24,588 nucleotides of DNA from an uncultured Kiritimatiellota bacterium (GTDB taxonomy: Bacteria > Verrucomicrobiota > Kiritimatiellia > RFP12 > UBA1067). Shown one piece after another: positions 1 through 7,476 of the stretch (position 1 is its first letter; every line of letters begins with the position of its first letter). The notes under the pieces were generated by a model, which worked only from the letters and a program-made list of their open reading frames with translations, was not told the origin of the DNA and searched no databases. The DNA is taken from positions 1-24,588 of the forward strand of contig CAKTZI010000048.1 in the NCBI GenBank assembly GCA_934635385.1, in the 5' to 3' direction. A program made the translations under genes and the position numbers.

Positions 1-140
1 TTCGCTATGCCGCCGACTGATACTGACATTTACCCTGGCCAGCACAATAAGAAAAAAATAAATGCTGTTGCCGTGGTAGGTCTCCTTTGTAGGTTGTTGT
101 CAGGTACGCATTATGCCAAACGCGTCAACCACACTTCCGT

Positions 141-2366
141 TCATTCCGCAAGCACGTAGAACACGCCTCCACGGTCGCCGAACTCCTTGCTGAGGGTTCC
201 GCTTTCGATGAGCGTCTCGACCACGCGCTTGAAGGCGTCCTTGTCGAGATGCGAGTTGCGGAGGAGTTTCCCGTGCGAGATCCTCCCCCGCTTCTGCCGG
301 ACAAGCCGGATCACCTTCATCGCCTGCGCGTCGAAATCCGTGTCGGCGACGAACATCGAGGCCATGAAGAGCATCCGCCGCGTCATATGTTCGATGAACC
401 GCCACGCCCAGTTCACGCCGTCGATTGTGATCACGGGCTCGGCGGCGTTCGCGCTGATCGCATAGATGGCCGCGAGCTTCAGCACCTTCTCGCCCGCACG
501 GGCCCAGAGCGCGTTCGCCGAATCGTCGCCGCGCTCGGACGCCTTGCGGTACTCCTCGTCGGCGTAGCCGAGGATCTCGCGGATGCGGTTCGTCGCGTCC
601 GGGTTCTCCTGCAGGACGAGCGGTCGCGGGTACTCCCCAGAGAGGTTGTTCTCGTGGCCGATGCGGATGAGGTTCCGAACCGTCTCGATGACCGACTCCG
701 GGAAGTCCTCCTCGTGCGGTTCGCCCGCCTTGCCGCGCTCCCCCGCCTCGAGGACGATGCAACGCGCCAAGAGGCCGTTCTCCATCGTGCGCTCCGTGAG
801 CGACTGGTAGAAGAACTTCGGGGTCGCGGTTCCGAACATCGTGAGGTGCGGCTGCACGATGGCCGTCCCGACCGGGGGCGCACCGCGCTGAATCGCCTTC
901 TTTCGCATGATGTGCGTCGTCTTCGACTCGGAGTAGAGCTTCAGGAGTATCGAGTTGATCTGCTCCGCCCGCGAATCCTTCAGCTTCACCGTGTTGAAGA
1001 GATAGTCGATCTCGTCCACTTGGTAGAGCATCGAGGGCGACATGCACATCGAGTCCTCGAGGCCTTCGCCCGAGGCGAACGTGTCGCCGAGTTCGGAGAG
1101 GAAAGCCATCTGCGTCGCAAGGTCAATGTTCGTCCCGCGAGGATGCTCCTTGCCGACGCCGGACTTCGCCAGCGCGAGGAGGTAGATGTTGAAGCGGCTT
1201 CCCCTCTGGTCCTTGAACCTCCGCCCGGTGAGGTGTGCAAGCATGGCCAGCGCACCGGCGAAGGCGAGGGCCTTGTTCGGGTAGTAGGCCGTCCGCAGGG
1301 TGTAGTTCATGAGGTCGTCGATGAATCCGGGAACGGACAGCAGCTCCTCCGGGATCACGCCGGGATCAGACACCAGACGCCCCTTGTCATCGTCCTCGTC
1401 CTGCAGCGCACCCTTCACGCCCTGCTTCAACACGCCCGAGAGGTCCACGCCGGACGTGTAGTCCTCCGACCTCCCGAACCCCTTGTCGAGCAACGCCTTC
1501 GCCGCCGCCGTGAAGTCGCCCCCGTGCTCAAGGAGCGCGTAGACCTGGAACTTGTTGTAGCCCTTCGCCTCGAACGGCGCGGCGTTCGTCGAGAAGACGC
1601 AGAACACCGTCCCGTTGAAGGTCGCCGAGTTCCCGTCGCCGGACTTGTCGGGACGCTGCCACAGCTCGTTTCCGTCCGCCTTCACGCCGAGATACTTCCA
1701 TCCGTGCGCCATCAGAACGGGGCGGATGTCGCCCCTGGCGCACCAATCGTCACCCGGTTTCACCAGAAAGGCCGAATCCTGCCCCTGTGTGGCCTCCGTG
1801 GGCCTCAACTCGTCCACGCACTCGTTCAGCTCGACCGCCGCCGACAGCAGGGCTTCTCGCGCCTCCCGCGAAATGACGGGAACCCGGGCATAGTCCCCCT
1901 GACGAAGCACGTACCCCTCGGTAGGCGCACACAGGAAGAGCCCGCCCTCGCCGCGTGTCTCGACAAGGGTGGTCTTCTTCCCCTCGCGCATCCCCTGCGC
2001 GAGCTTCCTGTTCCCCTCCACCGGCCCTTCGCAGCGGTAGACAACGTGTAGGCCGCCCGAAGGCGTCCGCTCGACCACGAGCCGGGCGAACACCTCCGGG
2101 TCGCCCTTCTCCTTCCACGCCGGGTACAGTTCCCCGTGTGCGTCGAAGTCGATGCACTCGAGGTTTCCCGACACGGCCCCCGCCACGATGCAGATTCCGT
2201 CCTGGTTGTTGGCAAACCAGGCCGCGATCTCCATCTCGGTGGGCAGGCGCTTCGACCATGTCTTCCAGCCGCCGATGGAAGGCCGCTTCTTCGCTTTAGC
2301 GGCCAGGAGTACGGCAAGGCCAGCCTTGCGGTAGCTCTCTGCGAGTTCAATCGGCACTTTTGACAT
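141..2366 (-). CDS. Primase-polymerase / helicase fusion (phage or plasmid replication protein)
   Basis: 741 residues. The N-terminal ~200 residues look like a bifunctional primase-polymerase (AEP) domain: a DFD metal-binding pair at 73-75 and SGGLHVVY at 103-110, giving the sxH-type motif. The middle (about 205-295) resembles a small primase-associated domain ending in a VYALLEHGGDF block. From about 340 follows a DUF3987-like helicase ATPase with Walker A KSGVGKE at 401-407 and Walker B QVDEID near 449-454. The Lys of Walker A is followed by Glu rather than Ser/Thr. The last ~55 residues look like a winged helix. Likely role: priming and unwinding DNA at the element's origin. The start follows an AAGGGG Shine-Dalgarno. 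It is the last gene of the minus-strand operon, 4 bases after a 40-residue gene. Nothing recognisable lies between it and the window edge (1-140). Family assignment is confident; the enzymatic split is inferred. Confidence 0.85.
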   Translation of the reverse strand: MSKVPIELAESYRKAGLAVLLAAKAKKRPSIGGWKTWSKRLPTEMEIAAWFANNQDGICIVAGAVSGNLECIDFDAHGELYPAWKEKGDPEVFARLVVERTPSGGLHVVYRCEGPVEGNRKLAQGMREGKKTTLVETRGEGGLFLCAPTEGYVLRQGDYARVPVISREAREALLSAAVELNECVDELRPTEATQGQDSAFLVKPGDDWCARGDIRPVLMAHGWKYLGVKADGNELWQRPDKSGDGNSATFNGTVFCVFSTNAAPFEAKGYNKFQVYALLEHGGDFTAAAKALLDKGFGRSEDYTSGVDLSGVLKQGVKGALQDEDDDKGRLVSDPGVIPEELLSVPGFIDDLMNYTLRTAYYPNKALAFAGALAMLAHLTGRRFKDQRGSRFNIYLLALAKSGVGKEHPRGTNIDLATQMAFLSELGDTFASGEGLEDSMCMSPSMLYQVDEIDYLFNTVKLKDSRAEQINSILLKLYSESKTTHIMRKKAIQRGAPPVGTAIVQPHLTMFGTATPKFFYQSLTERTMENGLLARCIVLEAGERGKAGEPHEEDFPESVIETVRNLIRIGHENNLSGEYPRPLVLQENPDATNRIREILGYADEEYRKASERGDDSANALWARAGEKVLKLAAIYAISANAAEPVITIDGVNWAWRFIEHMTRRMLFMASMFVADTDFDAQAMKVIRLVRQKRGRISHGKLLRNSHLDKDAFKRVVETLIESGTLSKEFGDRGGVFYVLAE

Positions 2367-2370
2367 AAGA

Positions 2371-2493
2371 TCAGCCCCTTCCTGCGCGGTTCAAGGCCCG
2401 CGCGATTTCCTTCAGCCCTTCGCCCACCGCGCCGAGGCCGCTTCCGACCCCGTAGGCGATTGCGAAGAGCGAGAACACGAACATGACGCTCAT
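2371..2493 (-). CDS. Small putative membrane protein (40 aa)
   Basis: A 40-residue ORF starting MSVMFVFSLFAIAYGVGSGL. It has one hydrophobic glycine-containing segment over about residues 2-24, then a basic amphipathic tail ending in RALNRAGRG. A near-perfect Shine-Dalgarno (AAAGGAGGG) lies 6 bases before the ATG, the best in this part of the operon, and the gene sits 4 bases upstream of the primase-polymerase. The ribosome site and spacing are the main reasons to believe it. No family is recognised. A small membrane-anchored phage protein (holin-like or superinfection-related) is possible but not shown. Confidence 0.6.
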   Translation of the reverse strand: MSVMFVFSLFAIAYGVGSGLGAVGEGLKEIARALNRAGRG

Positions 2494-2515
2494 GGTCTTC
2501 CCTCCTTTCGTTTCA

Positions 2516-2794
2516 TCAGCAGAACCTCCACATCGGAATCGCCGTGTCCAGCTCGGCCATCATCGCCAGCTCCTCTCGGAGCCGCGCCGCCGCCTCGGCG
2601 TCCATCCTCGGATTCCAATGACGCGGCAGCCCCGGACGTCCGCACGACGAGGACAACGCCCCCGCGCACCGCGCCCGCTCCGGGTGCGGCATTCCGGGAC
2701 GGCGCATCACGGCGGCGCACGTCGTCCGGGTGTCACCGTCCCACCGCGCAAACGGCGAGACAAAATGGCGGCAGTTCAGCTTCGGGCTTCTCAA
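2516..2794 (-). CDS. Small cysteine-containing hypothetical protein (92 aa)
   Basis: I choose a TTG start that overlaps the stop of the preceding 50-residue gene (TTGA), because GGGAGG sits just upstream. A start 13 codons earlier is open but lacks such a site. The protein has several cysteines in its first 55 residues and a helical, Glu/Ala/Leu-rich stretch near residues 64-82. Its composition is arginine-rich, as GC-rich shadow frames often are, so reality rests on coupling and operon packing. No family recognised. Confidence 0.45.
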   Translation of the reverse strand: MRSPKLNCRHFVSPFARWDGDTRTTCAAVMRRPGMPHPERARCAGALSSSCGRPGLPRHWNPRMDAEAAARLREELAMMAELDTAIPMWRFC

Positions 2795-2943
2795 CTTGCA
2801 CCTCCCGCCACCTTGTAGAGCGCAATCGCCCAAGCGGCCACGAAGTTCACCATCGCCAGCGCGGCGAAGTAGCAGGCCGTCCGCTTCCAGTAGAGAAGCT
2901 CCTTCTTGACGGGGCAGAATCCCCTTCCGATCTTGCAGTCCAT
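2791..2943 (-). CDS. Small single-pass membrane protein (50 aa)
   Basis: The ATG at 2943 is preceded by AGGGGAAAGGGAAC and sits one base after the stop of the upstream 123-residue gene, which argues for translational coupling. The basic N-terminal half (KKELLYWKR) is followed by a transmembrane segment of about 20 residues (ACYFAALAMVNFVAAWAIAL) and a short tail, so an N-in single-pass topology is likely. An in-frame start 20 codons upstream would overlap the previous gene and is less likely. Function unknown. Confidence 0.6.
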   Translation of the reverse strand: MDCKIGRGFCPVKKELLYWKRTACYFAALAMVNFVAAWAIALYKVAGGAS

Positions 2944-2944
2944 T

Positions 2945-3316
2945 TCAGTTCCCTTTCCCCTCGGTTCTGTTGACGAGGTTGGTTCGGTTTTGGTCGAGGG
3001 CATCGTAGTACTTGCCGCTCACGGAGATCGAATAGTTCGTCGGGTTCGACCAGACGAGGCCGAACTCCATCGGCCAGCATCCGGCCTTCCGCATCTCCTC
3101 CATCATCCGCGAAAGCCGCATGGAGAGCGGTTCGTCGGGAATCGCCACGGTCGGGCTTTCCCGTTCCCGCGCCGTCCCTTTCTGAGGACTCGCGCAGCCG
3201 GAGCAGCAGTTGGCGATCACCCAGAGGATCGCGAAAAGGATCGCGGCGTAGAGCGCATACACACGCGCCCACCACCAGATCCTGAACATAAGTTCACGTA
3301 TCTTCTCCCTGTCCAT
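2945..3316 (-). CDS. Membrane-anchored hypothetical protein (123 aa)
   Basis: The start has GAAAGG about 9 bases upstream and lies 12 bases after the helicase stop. Residues 15-36 are a strong Trp-rich hydrophobic segment, followed by a cysteine cluster (NCCSGC) that only weakly resembles a lipobox, since Cys or Ile rather than Leu occupies the key positions. The remainder is a soluble domain of about 80 residues with a Met/Arg-rich helix and an aromatic region (GKYYDALDQNR). It may be a signal-anchored periplasmic protein. No family recognised. Together with the two small membrane proteins downstream it forms a cluster of membrane genes between the helicase and primase genes. Confidence 0.65.
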   Translation of the reverse strand: MDREKIRELMFRIWWWARVYALYAAILFAILWVIANCCSGCASPQKGTARERESPTVAIPDEPLSMRLSRMMEEMRKAGCWPMEFGLVWSNPTNYSISVSGKYYDALDQNRTNLVNRTEGKGN

Positions 3317-3328
3317 TTTCTACCTTTC

Positions 3329-5044
3329 TCAAAACGGAATGTCGTCCTCTTCCATGTATTCGGATTCCGACGGCGCGACCGCCGTCGGTGCTTCGCCGAG
3401 TTCGTACCCGACGATCTCCGGGTACTTCGACCCGGACACCCTGCGCACCGTGATCTTCTTCGGCTGTCGGATCATCCCCATGAAGGCGAACTCGCAGACG
3501 TCGTCCGCCGTCGAGGGAACTGGCGTTCCCTCCTCGGTGTGCTTCTTCCACCATGTCTCGAACTTCCTCCGGGCAGAGCCAGAGTGTTCGGGGCAGAGCC
3601 ACTCCGAGAACTGCGTCATGAGGTCAATCGTGTAGGTGATCCTGACCGTCCTCGGCGCACCCGGCTTCGCGTCACGCTTGAGCCACACGCGGTAGTCGAC
3701 GTCCCGGACGTCGTAGTCTTCGTCGACCACCTCGCCGGATATGATACCGAGCGAGGATGCCCGCGAGTCGAGATGGGTCTCGCGCTCCTTGCGCTCGAAG
3801 AGGTAGCCGCAGTTCGGGCAGCACATCTGCGCCAGCGGCATCATCGTCCTGCACTTCGGGCACTCCTTCGCGAGAGGTCCCTCGCGTGGCCCGCCCTTCG
3901 GGTCTGTCACCCGGATCTGGTCGATACAGCCGAAACGCTCGATGTTCTTCCCGTAGTCGAGGACGAGGCACTCGGGCTTCCCCGTCTTCGGCGAGAGCCG
4001 GAAGCCGCGACCGACCATCTGCACGAGAAGCCCCGCGCTGGCGGTCGGACGCAGAAGGACGACCGTGTCGATGTTCGGTATGTCCGTCCCCATCGTGAGA
4101 ACCGAGACGTTGCAGCAATAACGAAGCGGCTTCAGCTCCTCGTCGAAGAGCCCGACCTTCACGGTCTCGCCCCTCATGCGCCGAATCGTGTCCGCCCGCT
4201 CCTCCGGGGGCGTGTCGCCCGTCACGACCGCGCACTCCTCGCCGGAGAAGCGCGAGATCAGCTCTGCCACCTTCTCGCAATGCGCGACGGAGGTGCAGAA
4301 GACGAGGCACGTCCTTCTGTTCTTCGTCAGCTCCACGATCTCGCGGCAGGCCGAGTTGACGATTGAATCGTCGCCCATCGCCGCATCGATGTCCTCCTGC
4401 ACGAACTCGCCCGCGCGAATGTGCAGGTTCGAGAGGTCGGGGTTCACCGTTCCCGACTTCGAGACGAGATGCGAGATGAACCCACGGTTGATGAGCGTCT
4501 TCACGGAGATCTCGTAGCACACCTCGTTGAGGAGGTTCTCCGGCTTGCAGATGAGACCTCCCTTCGCGCGATACGGCGTTGCCGTCCAGCCGATCAGCCG
4601 GACGTTCGGGTTGCGCTCCTTCATCTCGGCAAGGAAGGTGCGGTACCGCCCCTCGCCCTCGCTCGGAATGAGATGCGCCTCGTCCACCATGATGACGTCG
4701 AACGGCTGGAAGAGTTCGGCGTGTCCGCAGATCGACTGGATGCCCGCGACGATGACCGGCTCCTTCGTGTCCCGGCTGTCGAGGCCCGCCGAATAGACCC
4801 CGACCTTCAGCTCCGGGCAGATCGCCCTGATCTTCGCCGCATTCTGCTCGATCAGCTCCTTCACGTGGGCGAGGCACAGGACGCGCCCGCCCCAGTTCGT
4901 CACCGCGTCCTTCGCGACCTGCGCGATGCAGAGGGACTTTCCCCCGGCGGTCGGGATCACGACGCACGGGTTGGTGTCCTTCTCGCGCAGATGCTTCCAA
5001 ACGGCAGCGACTGCGTCGGACTGGTAGTCCCTCAAGGTCATCAT
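3329..5044 (-). CDS. SF2 DEAH-box helicase, RadD-like, with zinc ribbon
   Basis: 571 residues, with the full superfamily 2 motif series: the Q-motif-like N-terminus LRDYQ, motif I PTAGGKS (31-37), motif II DEAH (121-124), motif III TATP (154-157) and motif VI QMVGRGFR (342-349). A four-cysteine zinc ribbon (CPKC and CPNC, about 395-412) follows the helicase core, as in RadD/YejH-type helicases, and a C-terminal region of about 155 residues may bind DNA or partners. Expected role: ATP-driven remodelling of recombination or replication intermediates for the element. It lies in the same operon as RusA and the DUF669 protein, which fits processing of branched DNA. The start has GAGGAAG upstream; the second Met is an equally usable start. 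Confidence 0.88.
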   Translation of the reverse strand: MMTLRDYQSDAVAAVWKHLREKDTNPCVVIPTAGGKSLCIAQVAKDAVTNWGGRVLCLAHVKELIEQNAAKIRAICPELKVGVYSAGLDSRDTKEPVIVAGIQSICGHAELFQPFDVIMVDEAHLIPSEGEGRYRTFLAEMKERNPNVRLIGWTATPYRAKGGLICKPENLLNEVCYEISVKTLINRGFISHLVSKSGTVNPDLSNLHIRAGEFVQEDIDAAMGDDSIVNSACREIVELTKNRRTCLVFCTSVAHCEKVAELISRFSGEECAVVTGDTPPEERADTIRRMRGETVKVGLFDEELKPLRYCCNVSVLTMGTDIPNIDTVVLLRPTASAGLLVQMVGRGFRLSPKTGKPECLVLDYGKNIERFGCIDQIRVTDPKGGPREGPLAKECPKCRTMMPLAQMCCPNCGYLFERKERETHLDSRASSLGIISGEVVDEDYDVRDVDYRVWLKRDAKPGAPRTVRITYTIDLMTQFSEWLCPEHSGSARRKFETWWKKHTEEGTPVPSTADDVCEFAFMGMIRQPKKITVRRVSGSKYPEIVGYELGEAPTAVAPSESEYMEEDDIPF

Positions 5045-5047
5045 CGC

Positions 5048-5305
5048 CTACTTCCTCGTTTCGATCCCCGCAAGGCGGAGGCCCGTCTCGAGGCGCTCCT
5101 TGATCGACTTCAGCGCGAACTCGTCGAGTTTCATCTCCTTCATGACGGCGGCATCGTCGTTCCCGAGCATGAAGAGGAGCGCGGCGCGGAAGAGCGTGTC
5201 GTCGTCGAGGTTCTCCATGAAGTCCTGCACGATCTTCCTCTTCGATTCAATCTTGCGCTTCCACTCCGGGACAAATTCCCGCTCCTCGTTTCCTTTGTCA
5301 GCCAT
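5048..5305 (-). CDS. Hypothetical protein (85 aa)
   Basis: Highly charged, mostly helical protein: an acidic/basic N-terminus (EEREFVPEWKRKIESKRK), a central LDDDTLFRAALLFML segment and a C-terminal helix with ERLETGLRLAG. It is tightly spaced between RusA (3 bases upstream) and the helicase (3 bases downstream), so it is very likely translated. It may be a small accessory subunit of the recombination module, but no family is recognised. Confidence 0.65.
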   Translation of the reverse strand: MADKGNEEREFVPEWKRKIESKRKIVQDFMENLDDDTLFRAALLFMLGNDDAAVMKEMKLDEFALKSIKERLETGLRLAGIETRK

Positions 5306-5308
5306 TTT

Positions 5309-5659
5309 CTATTTCTCCTTCAATGACACATGGACCATCCCCTCCGGGGGCATCGGCTCTCTCATGTGCAGTTCGACGTCCTTGATCTGCGAATCGTCCT
5401 CGTACACCCCCGCGTGGGTCATCGAGTCGAGGAGGCACTTCAGCGGGTTGTCGATGTCGCGCCTCCGCTTGTCCGGGGGATAGAGGTCGATCACGACCTC
5501 AAGCTCCCCCTTGAGCTTCCGGTTGAGCCCGCCCAGCCGGGACACCGCCATCATCCTGTACTTCCTTCCGTCCCTCGAGATGAGGATGCGGTTTCGGAAC
5601 ACCCGGTAGTAGCGGTTCACGCTGGGCGGCCACGGCAGCTCGACGCCTACCGCTTCCAC
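5309..5659 (-). CDS. rusA: RusA-family Holliday junction resolvase
   Basis: 116 residues, typical RusA length. The N-terminal PWPPSVNRYYR motif and the metal-binding block RDIDNPLKCLLDSM followed by GVYEDDSQI are hallmarks of RusA endonucleases, whose conserved aspartates bind Mg2+ and cut four-way junctions symmetrically. It starts with GTG and overlaps the end of the DUF669 gene by 13 bases, so translation is probably coupled. In lambdoid and related phages RusA resolves recombination intermediates made by a phage annealing system, which matches its neighbours (RecE-like nuclease, Sak4-like ATPase). Family certain; catalytic activity inferred from intact acidic residues. Confidence 0.9.
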   Translation of the reverse strand: MEAVGVELPWPPSVNRYYRVFRNRILISRDGRKYRMMAVSRLGGLNRKLKGELEVVIDLYPPDKRRRDIDNPLKCLLDSMTHAGVYEDDSQIKDVELHMREPMPPEGMVHVSLKEK

Positions 5660-6111
5660 GGCGCGTCACCCTGCGCGGCCTGGGCGTTCGCCGCAGCCGT
5701 TGGAGTCGCGGGCGCGGCCGCCTCCTTCGCCCGCCAGCCGCCGACCTCGTCCGAGGCGGTGCCGTCCTCGCGCTTCACCAGCTTCACCTTCATGAGGAGC
5801 GGACGGTTGTGCAGCTCCGAGGAATCCGCCGGGCGCAGGACGCCGACCGCGTGGCAGATCGCCGACAGCTCGCGGCGGGCCATCTCCACGGCCTTGGTGC
5901 TCGGGTTGTTCAGGTTGAGACGCGCCGTGAGCTTGCGCCCCGCGAAGTCGCCAGAGACGATCTCCGTCTTCAGCTCGAGGAACGTACCCGTCCCCGCCTT
6001 GTTCGGCTTCATCTCGGAATCCGTGATGACCGCCTCGTACTCGCCCGCCGGGATCGCCTCGAAGGCCTCCAGCGGCTGGACCTCATTGGCATCGAAGTTC
6101 AACTGTGCCAT
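5647..6111 (-). CDS. DUF669-family protein, probable phage single-stranded DNA-binding protein
   Basis: 154 residues. The first ~110 match the DUF669 pattern: LNFDANEV start, PAGEYEAVITDSEMKPNKAG, FLELKTEI, AGRKL, LNLNNPS, then ARRELSAICHAVG. The tail (about 125-154) is low-complexity Ala/Pro/Thr/Gln and ends in PWKR, like the flexible tail of an SSB although not strongly acidic. DUF669 proteins commonly sit beside phage recombinases and are thought to act as SSB. Here the gene is between the Sak4-like ATPase and RusA, the expected place for a recombination SSB. The SSB function is inference from context. Confidence 0.85.
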   Translation of the reverse strand: MAQLNFDANEVQPLEAFEAIPAGEYEAVITDSEMKPNKAGTGTFLELKTEIVSGDFAGRKLTARLNLNNPSTKAVEMARRELSAICHAVGVLRPADSSELHNRPLLMKVKLVKREDGTASDEVGGWRAKEAAAPATPTAAANAQAAQGDAPWKR

Positions 6112-6113
6112 TT

Positions 6114-6371
6114 TTACTTCCTGACCTTTCCCTTGGAGTTAGTGTTTTTCGTCGACCGGGCGCGGACTGCGCCACGGACCAAACCTCTGGGACTGCGGGG
6201 GCGCGGGACGGGCGTCTTCTTCTCCTCCTCGCCGGGACACGCCTTGTGCATGAAGCGGCACTTGCCCGTCTTCTCGTCGAACTCGACGATTGCGCTCTCG
6301 CCCTCGCGGATCGTCACCCCGCAACGGTCACACACGACCGCTGCGGCGAGAACCGTCTCCTGACGCCTCAT
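6114..6371 (-). CDS. Small zinc-ribbon-like protein (85 aa)
   Basis: The ATG overlaps the stop of the ATPase gene (ATGA) and is preceded by GGGAGG. An open upstream extension of 13 codons is therefore not needed. A CDRCG knuckle near residues 14-18 is paired with HKAC near residues 46-49, which would give a Cys2-His-Cys zinc site. The C-terminal ~30 residues are very basic (RPRSPRGLVRG, KGKVRK) and could bind nucleic acid. It ends 2 bases before the DUF669 gene. Function unknown; a small DNA-binding accessory protein is plausible. Confidence 0.65.
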   Translation of the reverse strand: MRRQETVLAAAVVCDRCGVTIREGESAIVEFDEKTGKCRFMHKACPGEEEKKTPVPRPRSPRGLVRGAVRARSTKNTNSKGKVRK

Positions 6372-7111
6372 TTGGCACCTCCCTTCAGCGCCTCGACGAA
6401 AGCCGACCACGACAGCGGAAGTTCCGTCGGAAGCCCGAAGCGGTTCTTCGCGATGCAGGCCGGAGAGCCGTTGGTGCGGAGGATGCGCTCACCGCCGTCA
6501 GCGCCGACCGGGGCGGCCTTGCCTGTCGTCGAATCGACGCGCAGGCGGCGCGAGGCGAACAAAACGGCATCGACCCACTCGCAGATGAGAGAACACGCCT
6601 TCTTGTGAATCCGTGGCGTGTAGCGGTCGTAGGCCGCGTGTTCCGGGTCCTCGAAGCGTTCGACCGCAGCGTGTGCGATCAGGATCACGGCCATGCCGCG
6701 CTTCGAGCGGATCTCGTTCAAAAGAGAGACGATCTGCCGCCAGTAGGTGAGCGCGTGGACGTAGCCCTTCCCGTAGCCGCCGTCCGCCTTCTCGATGGAC
6801 TTCACGCCATAGTCGGCGCACACGCGATCCCAGACGAGACGCTCCAGCCAGTCGACCGAGTCGACCACGAGAGTCCCGTACTCGTGCTGTTCGTCGCGAA
6901 CGGCTTGAAGCTGCAACACGACGTCGGCGAACGTCTTTGCGAGAGGGAACTTCGACGTGTCGATTTCCGAGAGACCATCCTCCGTCTGCACGAACACGGG
7001 GTTCGGCGCGAGGGAGGCGAAGGTACTCTTGCCCACGCCCTCCGAACCGTAGATCATGATGCGGGGCGGCTGCTGTTCGCGGCCCTTGGTGATTGAACCG
7101 ATGAGAGACAT
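6368..7111 (-). CDS. Sak4-like P-loop ATPase (AAA_24 family), probable single-strand annealing recombinase
   Basis: 247 residues from the ATG at 7111, which has AGAAAG upstream; the frame stays open further but into the IS flank. Walker A is GSEGVGKST (22-30) and Walker B is TLVVDSVD (80-87). A conserved arginine/histidine-rich segment follows (LIAHAAVERFEDPE, YTPRIHKKA). This is the RecA-core 'phage nucleotide-binding protein' family, whose Sak4 branch works as a single-strand annealing protein together with SSB. The surroundings support that role: RecE-like nuclease upstream (across the IS110), DUF669 and RusA downstream. Family assignment is firm; annealase function is inferred. Confidence 0.85.
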   Translation of the reverse strand: MSLIGSITKGREQQPPRIMIYGSEGVGKSTFASLAPNPVFVQTEDGLSEIDTSKFPLAKTFADVVLQLQAVRDEQHEYGTLVVDSVDWLERLVWDRVCADYGVKSIEKADGGYGKGYVHALTYWRQIVSLLNEIRSKRGMAVILIAHAAVERFEDPEHAAYDRYTPRIHKKACSLICEWVDAVLFASRRLRVDSTTGKAAPVGADGGERILRTNGSPACIAKNRFGLPTELPLSWSAFVEALKGGAK

Positions 7112-7152
7112 AACTTTCTGCCTTTCTTGCTTGTGTGTTTTGTGATGGTGCG

Positions 7153-7257
7153 TCAGACGTTGTCCATGACGCGGAGTTCCTCGTAGCCGGTCGGCCAGAC
7201 GTTCTGGCAGCGGCATTCGCGGAGAAGAGAGGTATAATGTAGAACCAGTTCCTTTTT
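7153..7257 (-). pseudogene. C-terminal remnant of a small operon gene cut by IS110
   Basis: The frame reads KKELVLHYTSLLRECRCQNV and continues to a stop 41 bases before the Sak4-like gene, with ordinary amino-acid composition but no start codon or ribosome site on this side. It sits at the IS110 left flank. The simplest reading is that it is the 3' end of a gene whose 5' part lies beyond the transposon, possibly the ORF beginning at 8877. The two halves cannot be joined with certainty from this sequence. Confidence 0.4.
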
Positions 7258-7305
7258 CAACGGTGGAGAAGGACTCGTTCCTTGACAACTGGCTGGACGG
7301 AATAC

Positions 7306-7372
7306 GGCTTGCAAACATGCCGACGCGCGCTTGCGTCGTGTGGCGCCGCGCGCGTCGGCATGTTCACAAGCC
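7306..7372 (+). ncRNA. Long hairpin in IS110 left end, candidate bridge RNA (seekRNA) structure
   Basis: A perfect 17-bp stem (7314-7330 pairing with 7348-7364, 17-base loop) is extended by a 2x2 internal loop and six more pairs (GGCTTG 7306-7311 with CAAGCC 7367-7372). It lies between the presumed left end and the transposase, where IS110-subgroup elements encode the RNA that pairs with target and donor DNA. Seen: the hairpin. Inferred: its role. No guide-target pairing was established. Confidence 0.4.
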
Positions 7373-7383
7373 TCTGCGCCAGA

Positions 7384-7412
7384 TGACAGAAAGACCTCCC
7401 GTATGCTACAAT
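7384..7412 (+). promoter_or_regulatory. Probable transposase promoter
   Basis: TGACAG (7384-7389) and TACAAT (7407-7412) are separated by 17 bases, close to a sigma-70 promoter. The start codon is 64 bases downstream, behind an AGGAGG ribosome site at 7465-7470. Confidence 0.5.
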
Positions 7413-7476
7413 GCGGATTTTGGACGCACTGGCCGCGGTGGCCGTGCAAGACACCACAACACACAGGAGGTCTGAA

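Noticed and set aside
249..2051. 600-codon open frame on the plus strand opposite the primase gene
   Set aside because: Arginine/histidine/leucine-heavy shadow of a GC-rich gene; no ribosome site or domain, while the minus-strand gene has clear motifs.
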